From Pomphorhynchus laevis (lineage: Eukaryota > Acanthocephala > Palaeacanthocephala > Echinorhynchida > Pomphorhynchidae), in the NCBI GenBank assembly GCA_012934845.2, contig WNNJ02002382.1:62001-126000 (forward strand): a stretch of DNA of 64,000 nt, read 5' to 3'. The translations under genes and the position numbers were made by a program. Below are positions 11,884 to 22,949 of this stretch, in pieces. Each line of letters begins with the position of its first letter. The first letter of the stretch is position 1. The notes below the pieces were generated by a model that saw only the letters and a program-made list of their open reading frames with translations, was not told the origin of the DNA and searched no databases.

Positions 11884-12420
11884 TATAACAAACAGAAGCA
11901 AATGAGCTACAAGCTCGTGTCACTTACAAAGCATGATAAAATAAAAATAAAAACATCAACAAAAAATACAATCAAATAGTAGTCGCAAATTCATTCTTTC
12001 GGCTTCGATGGCTTTCTTGATAGCATCACTAGATATACTACTAGAGATATCGAGGCACTTTAGTGCATTCCATACGTTAATTACTCTGGTTACAAATCGA
12101 TGGTGAACAGGAATTCTTGTAGTTGGCTTTATTAATTTCCACACATGCCCACGAGTTTCTCGTCTATCATTCACGGATAATAAGCTGGAGAGACCACCAA
12201 AGCCATCGAAAACAATGTTGACTGCAGTTGATAAATCAATGGCCGATCTGCGATATTTTAATGTGCTGACACGTAGAGATGTCAAATGTTCAGCATATCG
12301 TTTTGTTAAATACCTTAATGTATGTGGCATATTTGCCCACCTTCGTCCGAACATTATATAATCTAAGTTAGTTAGATAGTTCGACCTTGAGCTGGTTAAC
12401 GGCATTAAGGAGAATCAGTT
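11884..12420 (-). mobile_element. LINE family D, left copy (RT C-terminus and 3' end)
   Basis: 5'-truncated minus-strand LINE. It codes for the RT C-terminal part (RWANMPHTLRYLTKRY, DLSTAVNIVFDGFGGL, RVINVWNALKCLDISS), open for 149 residues at 12,405-11,956. The 3' end ACACGAGCTTGTAGCTCATT and an ATAATAATA tail are shared with the plus-strand copy at 38,394-38,995, over which the two are nearly identical. This suggests a fairly young family. Probably CR1-like. Confidence 0.8.
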
Positions 12421-15225
12421 ATTCTGTCTTCGTAGAAATGATATGCTGCCAGAATACAAATAAGCTCGAAATGATTAATTGATCTTAATAATGCAGAATG
12501 TTAATAGAAAAGGAAAATATAATATCACGACAATCACCCTCCCTACGAATTTTAATCATAAATTTTTCATCATACAAATCATGTACTCCATCGTTAAGAA
12601 TGTTATGTTTAAAACTTGACTCATGATGGTAGTCGTTATTTGATGATTCTGAGAGCAATTTATTTATCTCCTTATCAACAGTCCTTTACAATTCATAGGA
12701 AGATTCAACACTTTTACGGATAGGGATGATAGTATTTTCTTCTAAACTTACTTGTCTGTCACAAATATTGTTCAAGAGCGTAGTAGCTATATCTCGGATA
12801 GAAACAGTTGTCTGATGTCCCGGCGGATATTTAGTGATAGCATATTTCGGATTCGCATAGATAAGTTTAGCGGTTTCAACTACAGATTCGAACTTAGACA
12901 ATTCATTATGCTTTCTAACTAGTACTTAATCGGAGTCGAGTAACCAATTTGATAGATGGCTATACTGATAGGCTTTCCGATAGTAGTTTAATAGGCGATT
13001 ATGAAATAATTCATTAATTGCAGTTGATAGGAGTGACAGTGTCAAATGTCACTGTGAATATACTCTGGATCACCGAATATAGAGAAACTTTAAAACAAAC
13101 AATTGCAAACGGCAAATGCAGAAACATAATTGCACAAAAAAGCAAAAGGGAACCTTGTAAATTCATCGATAACCACAAAAAGATACCGATTACTCGATCG
13201 GTTAGGTAATGGTCCCTTAAAGTCAATGCTAAGTCTTTCGAATAATCTCGTTACTCGAATTAAATAATAAGAAGATATGAACTTAGGCTTACAACGATTA
13301 CATTTTGAGCAGGATTTACATACGATTTTAATGCCCTCTATGGAAAACTGAAGATTTTGAGATCGAACATAACGATTAAATCTCCAAATTCCTGAATGAC
13401 ATATATTTTGGTATGTAGATTTTAATCACCAACGTAGATTTTGGTGTTTACTTATAGAAGCGCACATGTGAGAAAAAGTATCTGCTGGAGTATTTTGATA
13501 ACCAGTCGATATGCTATCGTAAAGTCGTAGCAAGCCCAGCTCGAGTTTCTACCTATCTATGTTCTCATTATTGATTTTGTTACTTTGGCCAGGTTGAAAA
13601 ATAAATCTTACAGATTTTTGAATAGTGAGTATCCGAAAATTCTTACCATCCAAAAATTGCCTCCATTTCTTTAGAGCTTCCACGATTACATGTGCTTCCT
13701 TTTCGACTGATAAATATTTTATTTCGTCTGTAGATAGTGTTCTTGAAAATAATGCGATTGGTTGTCGGTCACCGTTCACAGTTGCTTCAATACACGCAGT
13801 CGATGCGTATGTTTCTATAGTTAACGACTTTTCATCATCAATGCGATATAAGGAAGCTTTAGGTATATCTTTACTAATAGTTTGAATTGTTGTATAACGT
13901 TATGTTATAGGAAATCATGTTACTCCTTCTAAGGAATAACACGATTGGGATCTAATGAGAATAGTATGAAAAAATGCTCATGGTCCTTTTTAATGAAGGT
14001 AGATCAAACGGTATTAGTAGATTATATAGAGCTGATAAACCTGCAGAATTTGGCTTAAATTCGATTTTAGAAATGAGATAACCGAAGATTTTAATTTCAG
14101 TCTTACCGAACTCGCATTTCTTCGGATTGAAAGTTAAACAAATGGTCGTAGAAACCTTATTAAAGTTAGCGAGATTCTTGTCGTGATCTACCTTAGATCG
14201 ACCGCAAACGGTTATATTATCGACTTAACCATAATTATCTGTCAAATTTTCTTAGGTTATTATTTGATTCATCGCTCTTTGAAAGCAAGCTTATGTGTTT
14301 GCTAGTCCGAAAGGAATACCCTTGAATTAAAACAGCGTGCCATCGACCTGTAATCCTGTATAAATGTTATCTGATTCATGTAATTTAATTTGATGATAAG
14401 CGGATTTTAGGTCGATTGCCCTGCTAAATTTCAGATACCAGAACCAGTAGATCAGACAAGGGATATACGTCGAGCAAAGTAAAACGATTGATCGCTTGAG
14501 AATAATCACTTACTAACGGATCAAGGTGTTTATCTGATCAAGTAAGAATAATTTGGGCTCCCCATGGATAATTGTTAGGCTTGTTTATGTCGTCCTTTAA
14601 TAATTTAGTTATTTTGGAAGCAATAAATTGACGATTTCTGAGATTTTACAGTCTAGAGCGTATATAGATCGTTTTGTAAACAGAAGTCAAATGCTGAAAA
14701 TAGATAACAGGCTCCTGTCTATCTATTCCATATGGGCTACAACAAGATCGGGCTGAGTACTACCTAAGCCCATTGTGATGTTTTGATGAACCCGTATAAA
14801 TTATATCCCTAGATCGACTTTGGTACATAACTCCTCCAGAACATGTAGTCGCACACCTGGGTAGGAAAGGCCATTAAACTGGATAGTAACACAAATTTCT
14901 TTTTTAGTGTAGGCTTTTAGATTGCTGGTTGTCATCGTCACGAATTTTTAATTCCCAGATTGCTAATTTTAATCGGTTTGCCACGTCGTATCTAATAAAA
15001 TTTACGTAATCAAAAGGCATTCCGTAATCAATTTCAGTACCAAAAAGGTATTGGATTTTATTTTCTCCGATTTCGATAGTCTTTATCACTTGACTGTTAC
15101 CAAAAGTAAAAGCTAAATTAGCTATATGAAGACTTGTATTATTATGTTTTGCGGATTGATATTTACGACTAAAATGACCGACTTTACCTCAACGATTACA
15201 AGTAGATTATTTGCAGGACAGGATG

Positions 15226-15233
15226 ATCTAGGA
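15226..15233. repeat. Left 8-bp target-site duplication of the hAT
   Basis: ATCTAGGA, identical to 17,402-17,409 on the other side of the element. Confidence 0.95.
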
Positions 15234-15253
15234 CAGAGGTGGGCATCTACGGC

Positions 15254-15279
15254 CTCGGAGGCCGCATGCGGCCTCCGAG
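15254..15279. promoter_or_regulatory. Perfect 26-bp subterminal palindrome in the hAT left end
   Basis: Palindrome centred on GCATGC with arms CTCGGAGGCC. Half of it, GCGGCCTCCGAG, recurs at 15,290-15,301. hAT transposases are known to bind short repeated subterminal motifs, so this is a likely transposase-binding cluster (inference). Confidence 0.6.
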
Positions 15280-15437
15280 CCTAGTTTATGCGGCCTCCGA
15301 GCATTTTTCAAAAAAAGGCAAGATAGAAATTATCATATTAACAATGTATTTTTTCTCTAATTTTTTATTTAGATACTTTTCCTTTGAATCTTATCATTTT
15401 TTGATATTTACAAGAAAATTTTTGGTTACCCCATCAG

Positions 15438-17252
15438 ATGTCATCGCAAAAAAAGAGAAAGATAGATTCAGAGAATAGAGTTTTTAATATAGAATGGGAA
15501 TATGATTACTTCTTTGTTCAGAGTAAAAACGGGATGGTGTGCTTAATTTGTAGAGCTAACTTAACAACGATCAAGAAATTCAATGCAGAAAAACATTATG
15601 GCACGCATATCAATATGCCAATATGTAGACTTGATGGTGAGTGTAGAAAAGAGAAAATTCTAGAACTAAAAAAATCAATCAAAAAACAACAAACATTATT
15701 CAAGAATATATTCAATTTGGGACTTTTACAAACAAAAGCGAGCTATTTGATTGCACATCTTATGGGTAAAAGAGGAAAGCCATATTCCGACTCAGAATTC
15801 ATCAAAGAGGCCATAACTACAACAGTAAAATGCATAGATCCAGATAAAGTTGACAAATATGAGAATCTTGCGCTCTCTCGGCGAACAATAGTCAGTCGCC
15901 AAACCGATATTGCGAAAAATTTACAACAAAAACTATCTTTTCTCTTAGCAGATCCAAATGCATTCTATTCATTGGCTATTGATGAGTCAACTGATTCTAC
16001 TGACTCTGCCCAATTACTCATTTTTATACGAATCGTTGACAAAAATTTCAATCTACGAGAAGAACTATTAGGTATGCAAACTCTAAAAGGGCAAGCTCGT
16101 GGAATTGACATCTTAGAAAAAGTGCAAGATCAAATTCAAAAATCAAAAGTCAATCCAGAATTTCTAGTGAGTATTTGTACTGACGGTGCTCCTTCAATGG
16201 TAGGAAAAAATTCGGGATTTATTGCAAAGATGAAAGATATTATTAAACCACTGGAAATTCGTTCCTTTCATTGCATATTACACCAACAAAATCTTTGCAT
16301 AAAATCCGTTTCATTGGGATCAGTTTTCAAGAAAGTGAACGAAATTGTAATTTTCATTCGTTCAAACGCAACAAGACACCGCCAATTCAGATCAATGATG
16401 GAAAATGACGAGTTTCACGGCAGTTATGATCTCTTATACCACTCAAGCGTTAGATGGCTTTCTGAGGTAAACGTTTTGAAGCGAGTATTTGATATAAGAG
16501 AGAAAATAATTCAATTCTTTTCAAATCTGAACAAGAGTTGCGATCTTTCAAATATTTATTTCATAATCGACATGTCATTTCTAGTTGATATCATGATGAA
16601 GCAAAGAGAGCTCAATCTTTCTTTACAAGGTCAGAAAAATAACATTTTTGCTTCTTGGAAAAAGGTGAAGGCATTTCGTGCAACCATCATATTATTGAGA
16701 AACCAAATCAAGGACAAGCATTTTTCAAAAATTCATTTTACATATTTGCACGAAGTTACACGTCTGAACTATCCGACAGCTGAAATGCTTGAGAATTATG
16801 AAAGATATTTGACTGATCTGCACACCCAATACCAATCTCGATTCAATGATTTTGACGCATTTGAGTCAGAACTGACGCTTGTATTTGAGCCCCATCTTGT
16901 CGAAATTCATAAAGTAGAAGAGGAATTTCAAATCGAAATAATCGAGTTGCTGAATGATAATATTCTTATCAATCGCTTTGTTCAGAATCATGATATCTAC
17001 GATATATGGCGCTTCGCATCAAAATATTCAGCCCTACAGAAAAATGCTCAGAAGATATTGACTATATTTTCAACAACTTACTGTTGCGAATCTGCATTTT
17101 CCCACATGACGAAGATAAAATCATCACAAAGAACATCTTTATCAGACAAACATCTTGAAGAAAGCCTCATTCTGCGAACAAGTAACCTAGAACCAGACAT
17201 TGATCAATTAACACAGGCTAAATATAAAAAAAAGTTTGGATCAAATGAATGA
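15438..17252 (+). CDS. hAT transposase, 604 residues, GTF2IRD2/ZBED-like
   Basis: Full-length, uninterrupted hAT transposase, a nuclear DDE enzyme that excises and inserts the element. N-terminal zinc-binding segment: CLICRANLTTIKKFNAEKHY at residues about 36-55, a BED-like C-x2-C...H arrangement. RNase H-like core: LAIDESTDSTDSAQL (first catalytic Asp, about 180), then SICTDGAPSMVGKNSGF (second Asp, about 250). The C-terminal hAT dimerisation block is TTYCCESAFSHMTKIKSSQR, ending in LSDKHLEESL. Best remembered resemblance is to domesticated and transposon proteins of the GTF2IRD2/FAM200/ZBED5 type. Start chosen at the ATG at 15,438, the first in the frame. No intron is needed. Confidence 0.93.
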   Translation: MSSQKKRKIDSENRVFNIEWEYDYFFVQSKNGMVCLICRANLTTIKKFNAEKHYGTHINMPICRLDGECRKEKILELKKSIKKQQTLFKNIFNLGLLQTKASYLIAHLMGKRGKPYSDSEFIKEAITTTVKCIDPDKVDKYENLALSRRTIVSRQTDIAKNLQQKLSFLLADPNAFYSLAIDESTDSTDSAQLLIFIRIVDKNFNLREELLGMQTLKGQARGIDILEKVQDQIQKSKVNPEFLVSICTDGAPSMVGKNSGFIAKMKDIIKPLEIRSFHCILHQQNLCIKSVSLGSVFKKVNEIVIFIRSNATRHRQFRSMMENDEFHGSYDLLYHSSVRWLSEVNVLKRVFDIREKIIQFFSNLNKSCDLSNIYFIIDMSFLVDIMMKQRELNLSLQGQKNNIFASWKKVKAFRATIILLRNQIKDKHFSKIHFTYLHEVTRLNYPTAEMLENYERYLTDLHTQYQSRFNDFDAFESELTLVFEPHLVEIHKVEEEFQIEIIELLNDNILINRFVQNHDIYDIWRFASKYSALQKNAQKILTIFSTTYCCESAFSHMTKIKSSQRTSLSDKHLEESLILRTSNLEPDIDQLTQAKYKKKFGSNE

Positions 17253-17401
17253 ATTGATTCTTAGCACCAAGTGGATATGATTCTGTTTTTATTACATATT
17301 TTTTCAAAAAGATCGAATTAATTATTTCATACTCATGTGGCCTTTTCAATTTTTGGAAACTTCGATTTGGCATTTTGATGCTCAGCCCTCGCCCACCCCT
17401 G

Positions 17402-17409
17402 ATCTAGGA
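17402..17409. repeat. Right 8-bp target-site duplication of the hAT
   Basis: ATCTAGGA directly after the right terminal CTG. Confidence 0.95.
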
Positions 17410-17700
17410 TATCGAGAACATTTTCCGCAAAAGAAACACTTCCACTGAGAATCCAGTTCGGTGGAAGTGTTTCCATCACTCACGCCGTGTTCGTCTGGCT
17501 GAGTAGTTAACTTTGACGGCTGTAAATATCGAGAATAATCAGCTAGAATTGAACTTGAAAAAGCGAATTGCCCAGACTGATTCAATTCCTACAACGAGTC
17601 TAATAAATTGTAGTAAAAGACTTATGAAGTTTTATTAGAGTCAATCCAGAAAAGACAATACTAATAGAATAGGAAAATGTAATATTATGACAATGTTATG

Positions 17701-17904
17701 AACAACCTCATTATTACATAGTAAATCGTGAAGATCATAGACAAATGTACAATAAGAAAAGCTATAACTTCAAGCATCATAGAAAATTAATTTGGCTTCA
17801 TTAGTAAGTCGTAATGGTGTGATAAAAATTATATAATTATAATTTTAAAATAAAAATTATATGGAACTATCAAATTCACGACATGTGTTAGAAATGCCAC
17901 TTAC
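17701..17904. other. AT-rich spacer
   Basis: Non-coding sequence between the right end of the Ty3/Gypsy fossil and the 3' end of LINE A4. No feature recognised. Confidence 0.4.
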
Positions 17905-18239
17905 TTAAAAAAGGATTTATTTTTACGTGTTAAATGCGTACCGGCCCACAATTACATGACCACAACAACATAAAAATCTAAGTCATGTGTCGAGAAGGTG
18001 GGAACAAAGGAAGTATTTGAATGTGATAAAGACGGGAGTGCGGCTTACGTCGAGAGTGAGCTCATTCCAGGCGAGGGGCAGCGACGAGGAAGGATCGAAG
18101 ACCGTAGTTTTTGGAGTCATTGGGAACATGGAGTAAGAGGAAATGACAGAAACGCAGTGATAGAGAGTTGGGGCAAATGCCGTTTAGGAAAGAAAGGCTG
18201 ATGAACGATGACGAGCCGACAGCGAAGAGACGTGATGTG

Positions 18240-20400
18240 GAGTGAAGAAGACGGAGTTGAATGCGGATATGAATGGTATGCAGGAGAGTTGGGCAAGATA
18301 TGTGAATGCGTGATTAGAGCGACAGAGACGTAGGAGCACTCGAACGGCGGATTTGATGATGCGTTGTAGGGGTAAGATGTTGGATTTTAATAAATTGGCG
18401 GAAAGGCTGAGGCAGTAATCGATTTTAGGGGAGAGAAACGATGAAAGGAAAAAATACAGGAACGGAATGAATACAGAATGAATGTCAAGAATTAAGTTAG
18501 ACGAGCGGAACTTGTCACGGACGAAGGGTTTAAGGGAAATGCGATCATCAAAACGGAATCATAAGAAAGTGAGGTTGTGGACTATGATGATTGATAAGGC
18601 AAAAGATACAGAGGGATGAGATATGTTAGGTTGACGGGAGAGGATCCACATTATTTTTGACTTGTCTGGGTTTAGAACGAGACGAAGATGGGAGAGACGT
18701 TTGTAGATATAAGAAAGACAGTTGGAGGCAGTAATGCCGATATCGTGTATGCGATGGGCAGGTGCTTGAGCATATATGATGATGTTATTGACGTATTGCA
18801 TGACTTTAAAAGTGAATGATTTGATAAACGGATAGAGATCGCCAAGCAGAAGAGAGAAAAAGCAGGTGACCCAGGACCGAATCTTGTAGGACCCCGCAGA
18901 GAACAGGGATAGGAGAGGGAGTATGATAATTAGAAAAGACGCGAAAATAACGGTCGAATAGACATAAGGCAAGCCATGCTACGGAGAAGGAAAAAGTTGC
19001 AATCACAACGAAGGCGATAATGGAGGATGGCGTGGTCGTCGATGTGGTAGGTGGAGGATAAGTCGAGGGAGATGACAACACTATATAGAGCCTTGTCATG
19101 AGAAATTAGTAAGTTGTTGTAAACTTTGATGCATGCCATTTCTGTGGGGTGATTAGAGCGAAAAGCGGATTGAAAAGGAGGACACATATTGGATGTAGAG
19201 AGATAAACGCTGATCTGTATTAAGATAAGGCGCTCTAAGAGCTTGGCAAGATTAGGGATGAGTGAAATGGAGCGATAGCTAGAAGGAAGTGAGGGGTCGA
19301 GAGATTGTTTCTTAAGGAGGGGACGGACGATTGCGGATTTCCAGTGTGAAGGAAAGATACAACTGCGGATGGACGAGTTAAACAAGGTGGTGAAAAAAGA
19401 GGATACCGATGAGCATATGGAATTAAGTATGGTGGTGGGCAGGTGATCAGCAGGTGAGGTTTTATTGGGCAAGGACATGATGGCAGATGATACTTCGGTA
19501 GGTGAGACAGGGATAATATGAACGAGTTCCGGGAGGATGATGCGAGGCGAGAAATAGTGAGATGAGATGGAGACGGTGTGTGAGAGAGCAACGTGGATAC
19601 TTTTTCTGTAGAAAGGACAAATAATCATCAGAATTTACGCTGTAATACGATGAGGAGCGAGCAAGGATTGAGTTAAAAATATGCCAGCGAAACTTAGAGT
19701 TGAATTAAGTGATGATTTTATGCTGCCAGGTTTTGTATACGATATGTAGTAGGTTGAGATGATACCGGTGAAAAGCAAAATGGGAATCATGGAGAGTAGA
19801 AAAATCATGGTAGACGAGAAAATAATCGTATAGACCAGGATCGTTGATGGACAGTGAGATATAGGCAGTAACACGATCGGGAACGACAATGATGTCGAGT
19901 GCGTAGCTAATTATATATGTGGGGGCTGTGGATATGAGTTTTTAGTTGTAGGGTGATAGAATGCTGATGAAACGGATAGAATCGGTGGAAAAGGGCCGTC
20001 GAGGTGGATGTTGAAGTCTCCAAGAATGAATGAAGGGATGGAGAACAAAAACAGTGTGAAAGGAGGTGAGCAACATGTGAGCAATTCAAAAGAGCAAGGA
20101 CTACAGGGGGATGACTTTGCGGAGAGTCGCGGGTTTACGGGCGAATGCGACAATGCCGCCATGATTATAGAATTTTGAAGGGGATGAGCTAAGGGGGCGG
20201 TCGGATTTGACTAGTGAGCAATTGGCAGAGAGCAAAATGGCGAATTGAGATGTTCGCCGGAATCGAAGTGTTAAGATTCGGTGAGGCAGAAGAGATCGAT
20301 GGATTTCTTTGTGAATAGGCTGAGGATAAGATCGGATTTATGGAGAATATATCTATTGTGAAGAGTTCGAGGCGTAAACCGTGTGTTGTTGTGAAAGAGT
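18240..20400 (-). pseudogene. LINE A4 ORF2: endonuclease and reverse transcriptase
   Basis: RT core at 19,628-18,930 (SSAIMSLPNKTSPADHLPTT, IVRPLLKKQSLDPSLPSSYR, VVISLDLSSTYHIDDHAILH) and at 18,972-18,559, with NNIIIYAQ where YADD is expected and the downstream LNPDKSKIMWIL. Decayed RT C-terminus continues to about 18,240. Endonuclease pieces at 20,400-19,640 with FILGDFNIHLDGP near 20,020 and DLFCLTES near 20,290. The YADD catalytic motif has decayed, and at least five frame changes are visible. Confidence 0.75.
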
Positions 20401-20446
20401 TTAGCAGAGACTGTAGAATAGGGGATGTGGAGCGCCATCGAATTTT

Positions 20447-21370
20447 GTGGCGGGACTAGACAACTTGAAAATTTCCGTCGATGTTTCGGATCGAGAGAGA
20501 TGTTTCGCCGTTTTCCTTGCGTTGTCGTTTTTCGATGTGAGCAGAGGAGAGTTGATGAATTCCGTGACGGGGCGATCGGGGAAAATGCGAGTGGCTGAAG
20601 ACGAGACGAGTTTAAATTGTTTGGTGAGGACAGACTACATGTGATAGCGATGTTTGAATACAATTTACAGGAGAGGGAGTTGAGAAGGATTATATTGAGA
20701 AGATTTGTTTAGGCGGATGAATGCGACAGGAGAGATTCCGTTGAAAAACGTTGGTTATCCGCAGTAACAATAGATAAGATGATTGATCTGAATGCAGAAA
20801 CTTGGCGATACGTGTTTGTGGATTAAGGAGGTAGGAGTGATATTGGTGACGATCACGCAACGATCGCGTGTAGGAAAGGGTTTCCGTGAAAGAGAACTAG
20901 TGACGCGGGTAGGTGAGGTTATTGTAGGAGAGCTGGGAGTTGCGAATTTGAAGGGAGTAGGTTCGACAGCGGGAGTCAAAGAGGATATGGATAATATAGA
21001 GGGTTGCGATCAGTGTGATGAAAGGTTATGAGTGGAAGGATCGTGGAGGTTGTGTGAGGTGATTTTGATTGATGAATGAGGTTATTGAGAAATGAAACAG
21101 CATGGACGGGTCGTGGGTGTCTGGAAGTGAAGATGACATAGGATGATAAGTGTTGTTGGTGACAGGATCAGTGTGTTGAGAAAGAACATCGGAAACGACA
21201 GGTGTAGTTTGTTTTGAAATGTTGATGGTTTATATGTGCTTATGGGAGAGTTTGGGGATTTGTTTGTTTGGCGCAAAATCCAAAGAGTAAGTTTTCTTGA
21301 GACTTACTGTTGTGTCAGTCGATTGTGGTTCAGACGTTACAGTCCTGTGTTGAGCACTGTACTTGTAGTT
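20447..21370 (-). pseudogene. LINE A4 ORF1
   Basis: Homologue of A1 ORF1 in several frames: conserved C-terminal block at 20,640-20,450, AFRS-like region near 20,760-20,980 (FKFATPSSPTITSPTRVTSS), and a partly decayed PHD-like finger at about 21,240-21,370. Broken. Confidence 0.6.
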
Positions 21371-21589
21371 GAGCACAGTATGTGACACTCACAACTGTCT
21401 TCTTAACTATCTTTGTAGATTCCAGTCTTCGTAGCTGTCTTTGTAGTTTTGCGTTTTGTCATGGTCATGATAATCTTAAAAACTTGTATTTGACTTCTGT
21501 CCTCGAGCGAAGCGTACGTAAAATCTGGAAACTCCAGAAAATCTGGAAAATTGTATTTATTATAATCAAGACAATCTTCTAAAGCCTCA

Positions 21590-22060
21590 TTTTTTCTAGC
21601 ATCAATTCCAGAGGGACCAGTACATCCTGTAGTTTTTTTGCAGCACTAAAATGCAAAAAATGTGATGATATCATCCATCTCTTGAAATTTAGACGAAACG
21701 TATTAAACAGTATACATAATGGGATCGTTTCTTAATATGTCGGGTACTAAATTATTGCGTTCTGGATGCAATCTTTTGAATAGCTCTTTTACAGTCACAT
21801 CATTTATTTCAGATAATGGATCGTCAATTTCTAGTGATTGATTGTCATTTAGTATGGATGATGCCGTCTTGACCCTACCATTTGTCATCATTCTAATGAA
21901 TCAGGTTTTTCAATCTTCGAGCTGTAACGTACTACTGCGCTGTTCTGTGTTCTCTTGTAATATTTTGGCTTCGTTAAATAAATCTGCTGAATTATTCTGT
22001 TGCCCCATCTTAAGGTGTCGTTTTGGGTCTAACCCTATGCATTAACACTGGGAGAGCTAT
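21590..22060 (-). pseudogene. RLE-type LINE, fragment (region before the RT core)
   Basis: Minus-strand fragment homologous to the middle of the long RLE element ORF at 37,869-35,452. Here: SSILNDNQSLEIDDPLSEIN and VKELFKRLHPERNN; there: TAILEDNQQSSILDPDSIVD and VREHLQNLHPT. Further left TGPSGIDAR matches GPSGLDAM. It is broken and lacks the RT catalytic region. It points the opposite way to the copies that follow. Confidence 0.7.
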
Positions 22061-22949
22061 TGCTAATTTGAGAGTGTCCCTTCTAGATAATTACATTGGG
22101 CAGCAGTGCTATAGAATGATGACAAGATCGTAATGATTATGTTGCTCGCTGTACACTTCGGTAACGCCATGACATTTAAACTCCACTGAATAACAGTTTG
22201 ATATATCTGCTCAATTGATTGCAAAGTTAGATTGAAAACTATATATCATGATCCTTGATGAATGGCACCATTTCAATCTACATCTTGTCGTGAACTATGC
22301 AACGATTCATTCTCGGCAGGTGCAGTTTGAGACGGTCAGCGTGTAATCCACAGAAGGCGATTCGACTGATAGTTGGTGGCTGCCGCAATATGTTGCTCTG
22401 CAACTAGCACATTCTCGGTTTGTCTTAGCACATCTGCGTCACCTGGAATTAGCTGCCTAACCATTGCACGTGCAGCACAAAGTGATGTTCGACGGTATTA
22501 TCTTAAGCATCTGTGAATCAGCGTTGTTTCTTAGGGTCAAAGCTCTCACTTGTTGAAAGTCTTGTGTATTTTAACGAATTCTCTTTGCTCCGGCTTGCTA
22601 TTGCTGAGGGTTCTTCGATATAGTGTCTGCTAGTTTAGTGTCTACCCTTATATCCCGGAATGACTGCTTGAATTATGTAGTTAAGACCGTCTGTAAGCCG
22701 GTGAGCGAACTATTTATATTGCATGATATTTTGTATAATCTAACTTGTATAAAATATATCACATAAATTATATATTTAAAAATATATCACATAATATATT
22801 TATGTGAATATAAAAATAAAATATTTTCATATAAATATTTTTTATATTTTTTATATAAAATTCGTACCATTTTAATCAATCGATTTAGCATTGATCGATC
22901 ATCGATTGAAAACTGAATTATTTAGTGATAGTAATAAAATTATTATTAT
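22061..22949. other. Unassigned stretch, AT-rich to the right
   Basis: At 22,330-22,490 a short minus-strand open stretch reads RRTSLCAARAMVRQLIPGDA, with GC content above its surroundings. It could be an N-terminal continuation of the neighbouring RLE fragment, but I cannot match it to the complete copy. 22,700-22,920 is ATATAT-rich and ends in an ATT microsatellite (about 22,936-22,953). Confidence 0.35.

Larger units (their letters stand above)
15234..17401 (+). mobile_element. hAT DNA transposon, apparently complete, with perfect TSD
   Basis: A 2,168-bp element. The terminal inverted repeats start CAGAGGTGGGC (left) and CAGGGGTGGGC (right, complement), typical hAT ends. It is flanked by a perfect 8-bp target duplication ATCTAGGA (15,226-15,233 and 17,402-17,409), the hAT size. 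It carries one long transposase ORF. The subterminal left region is strikingly GC-rich, with GCGGCCTCCGAG repeated. It is inserted in the Ty3/Gypsy fossil, so it is the younger of the two. The intact ORF and perfect duplication suggest recent activity. Confidence 0.95.
12490..17700 (-). mobile_element. Ty3/Gypsy LTR-retrotransposon fossil, split by an hAT insertion
   Basis: Minus-strand fossil in two pieces (about 12,490-15,233 and 17,402-17,700) around the hAT transposon. Parts recognised, right to left: gag (17,402-17,600) with a zinc-knuckle-like stretch at about 15,150-15,225, a presumed protease region (14,700-15,100), reverse transcriptase (about 13,900-14,700), RNase H (about 13,540-13,900), and integrase with its C-terminal region (about 12,680-13,450). 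Short similar segments at about 12,490-12,535 and 17,660-17,700 (TTTTCCT-TTCTATTA on the minus strand) may be LTR remnants. It is broken, with more than ten breaks; no envelope-like gene was seen. It is older than the hAT inside it. Confidence 0.8.
17905..21420 (-). mobile_element. LINE family A, copy A4
   Basis: About 3.5-kb minus-strand copy with 3' end (AAAAAAGGATTTATTTTTACG) and the ORF1 finger end at about 21,240-21,370. It covers all domains with several frameshifts and small deletions, and resembles A3 more than A2. Confidence 0.85.

Noticed and set aside
12490-17700. Possible envelope gene making the element a retrovirus
   Set aside because: No membrane-protein-like frame was seen between the integrase end and the left boundary; it stays a Ty3/Gypsy fossil.
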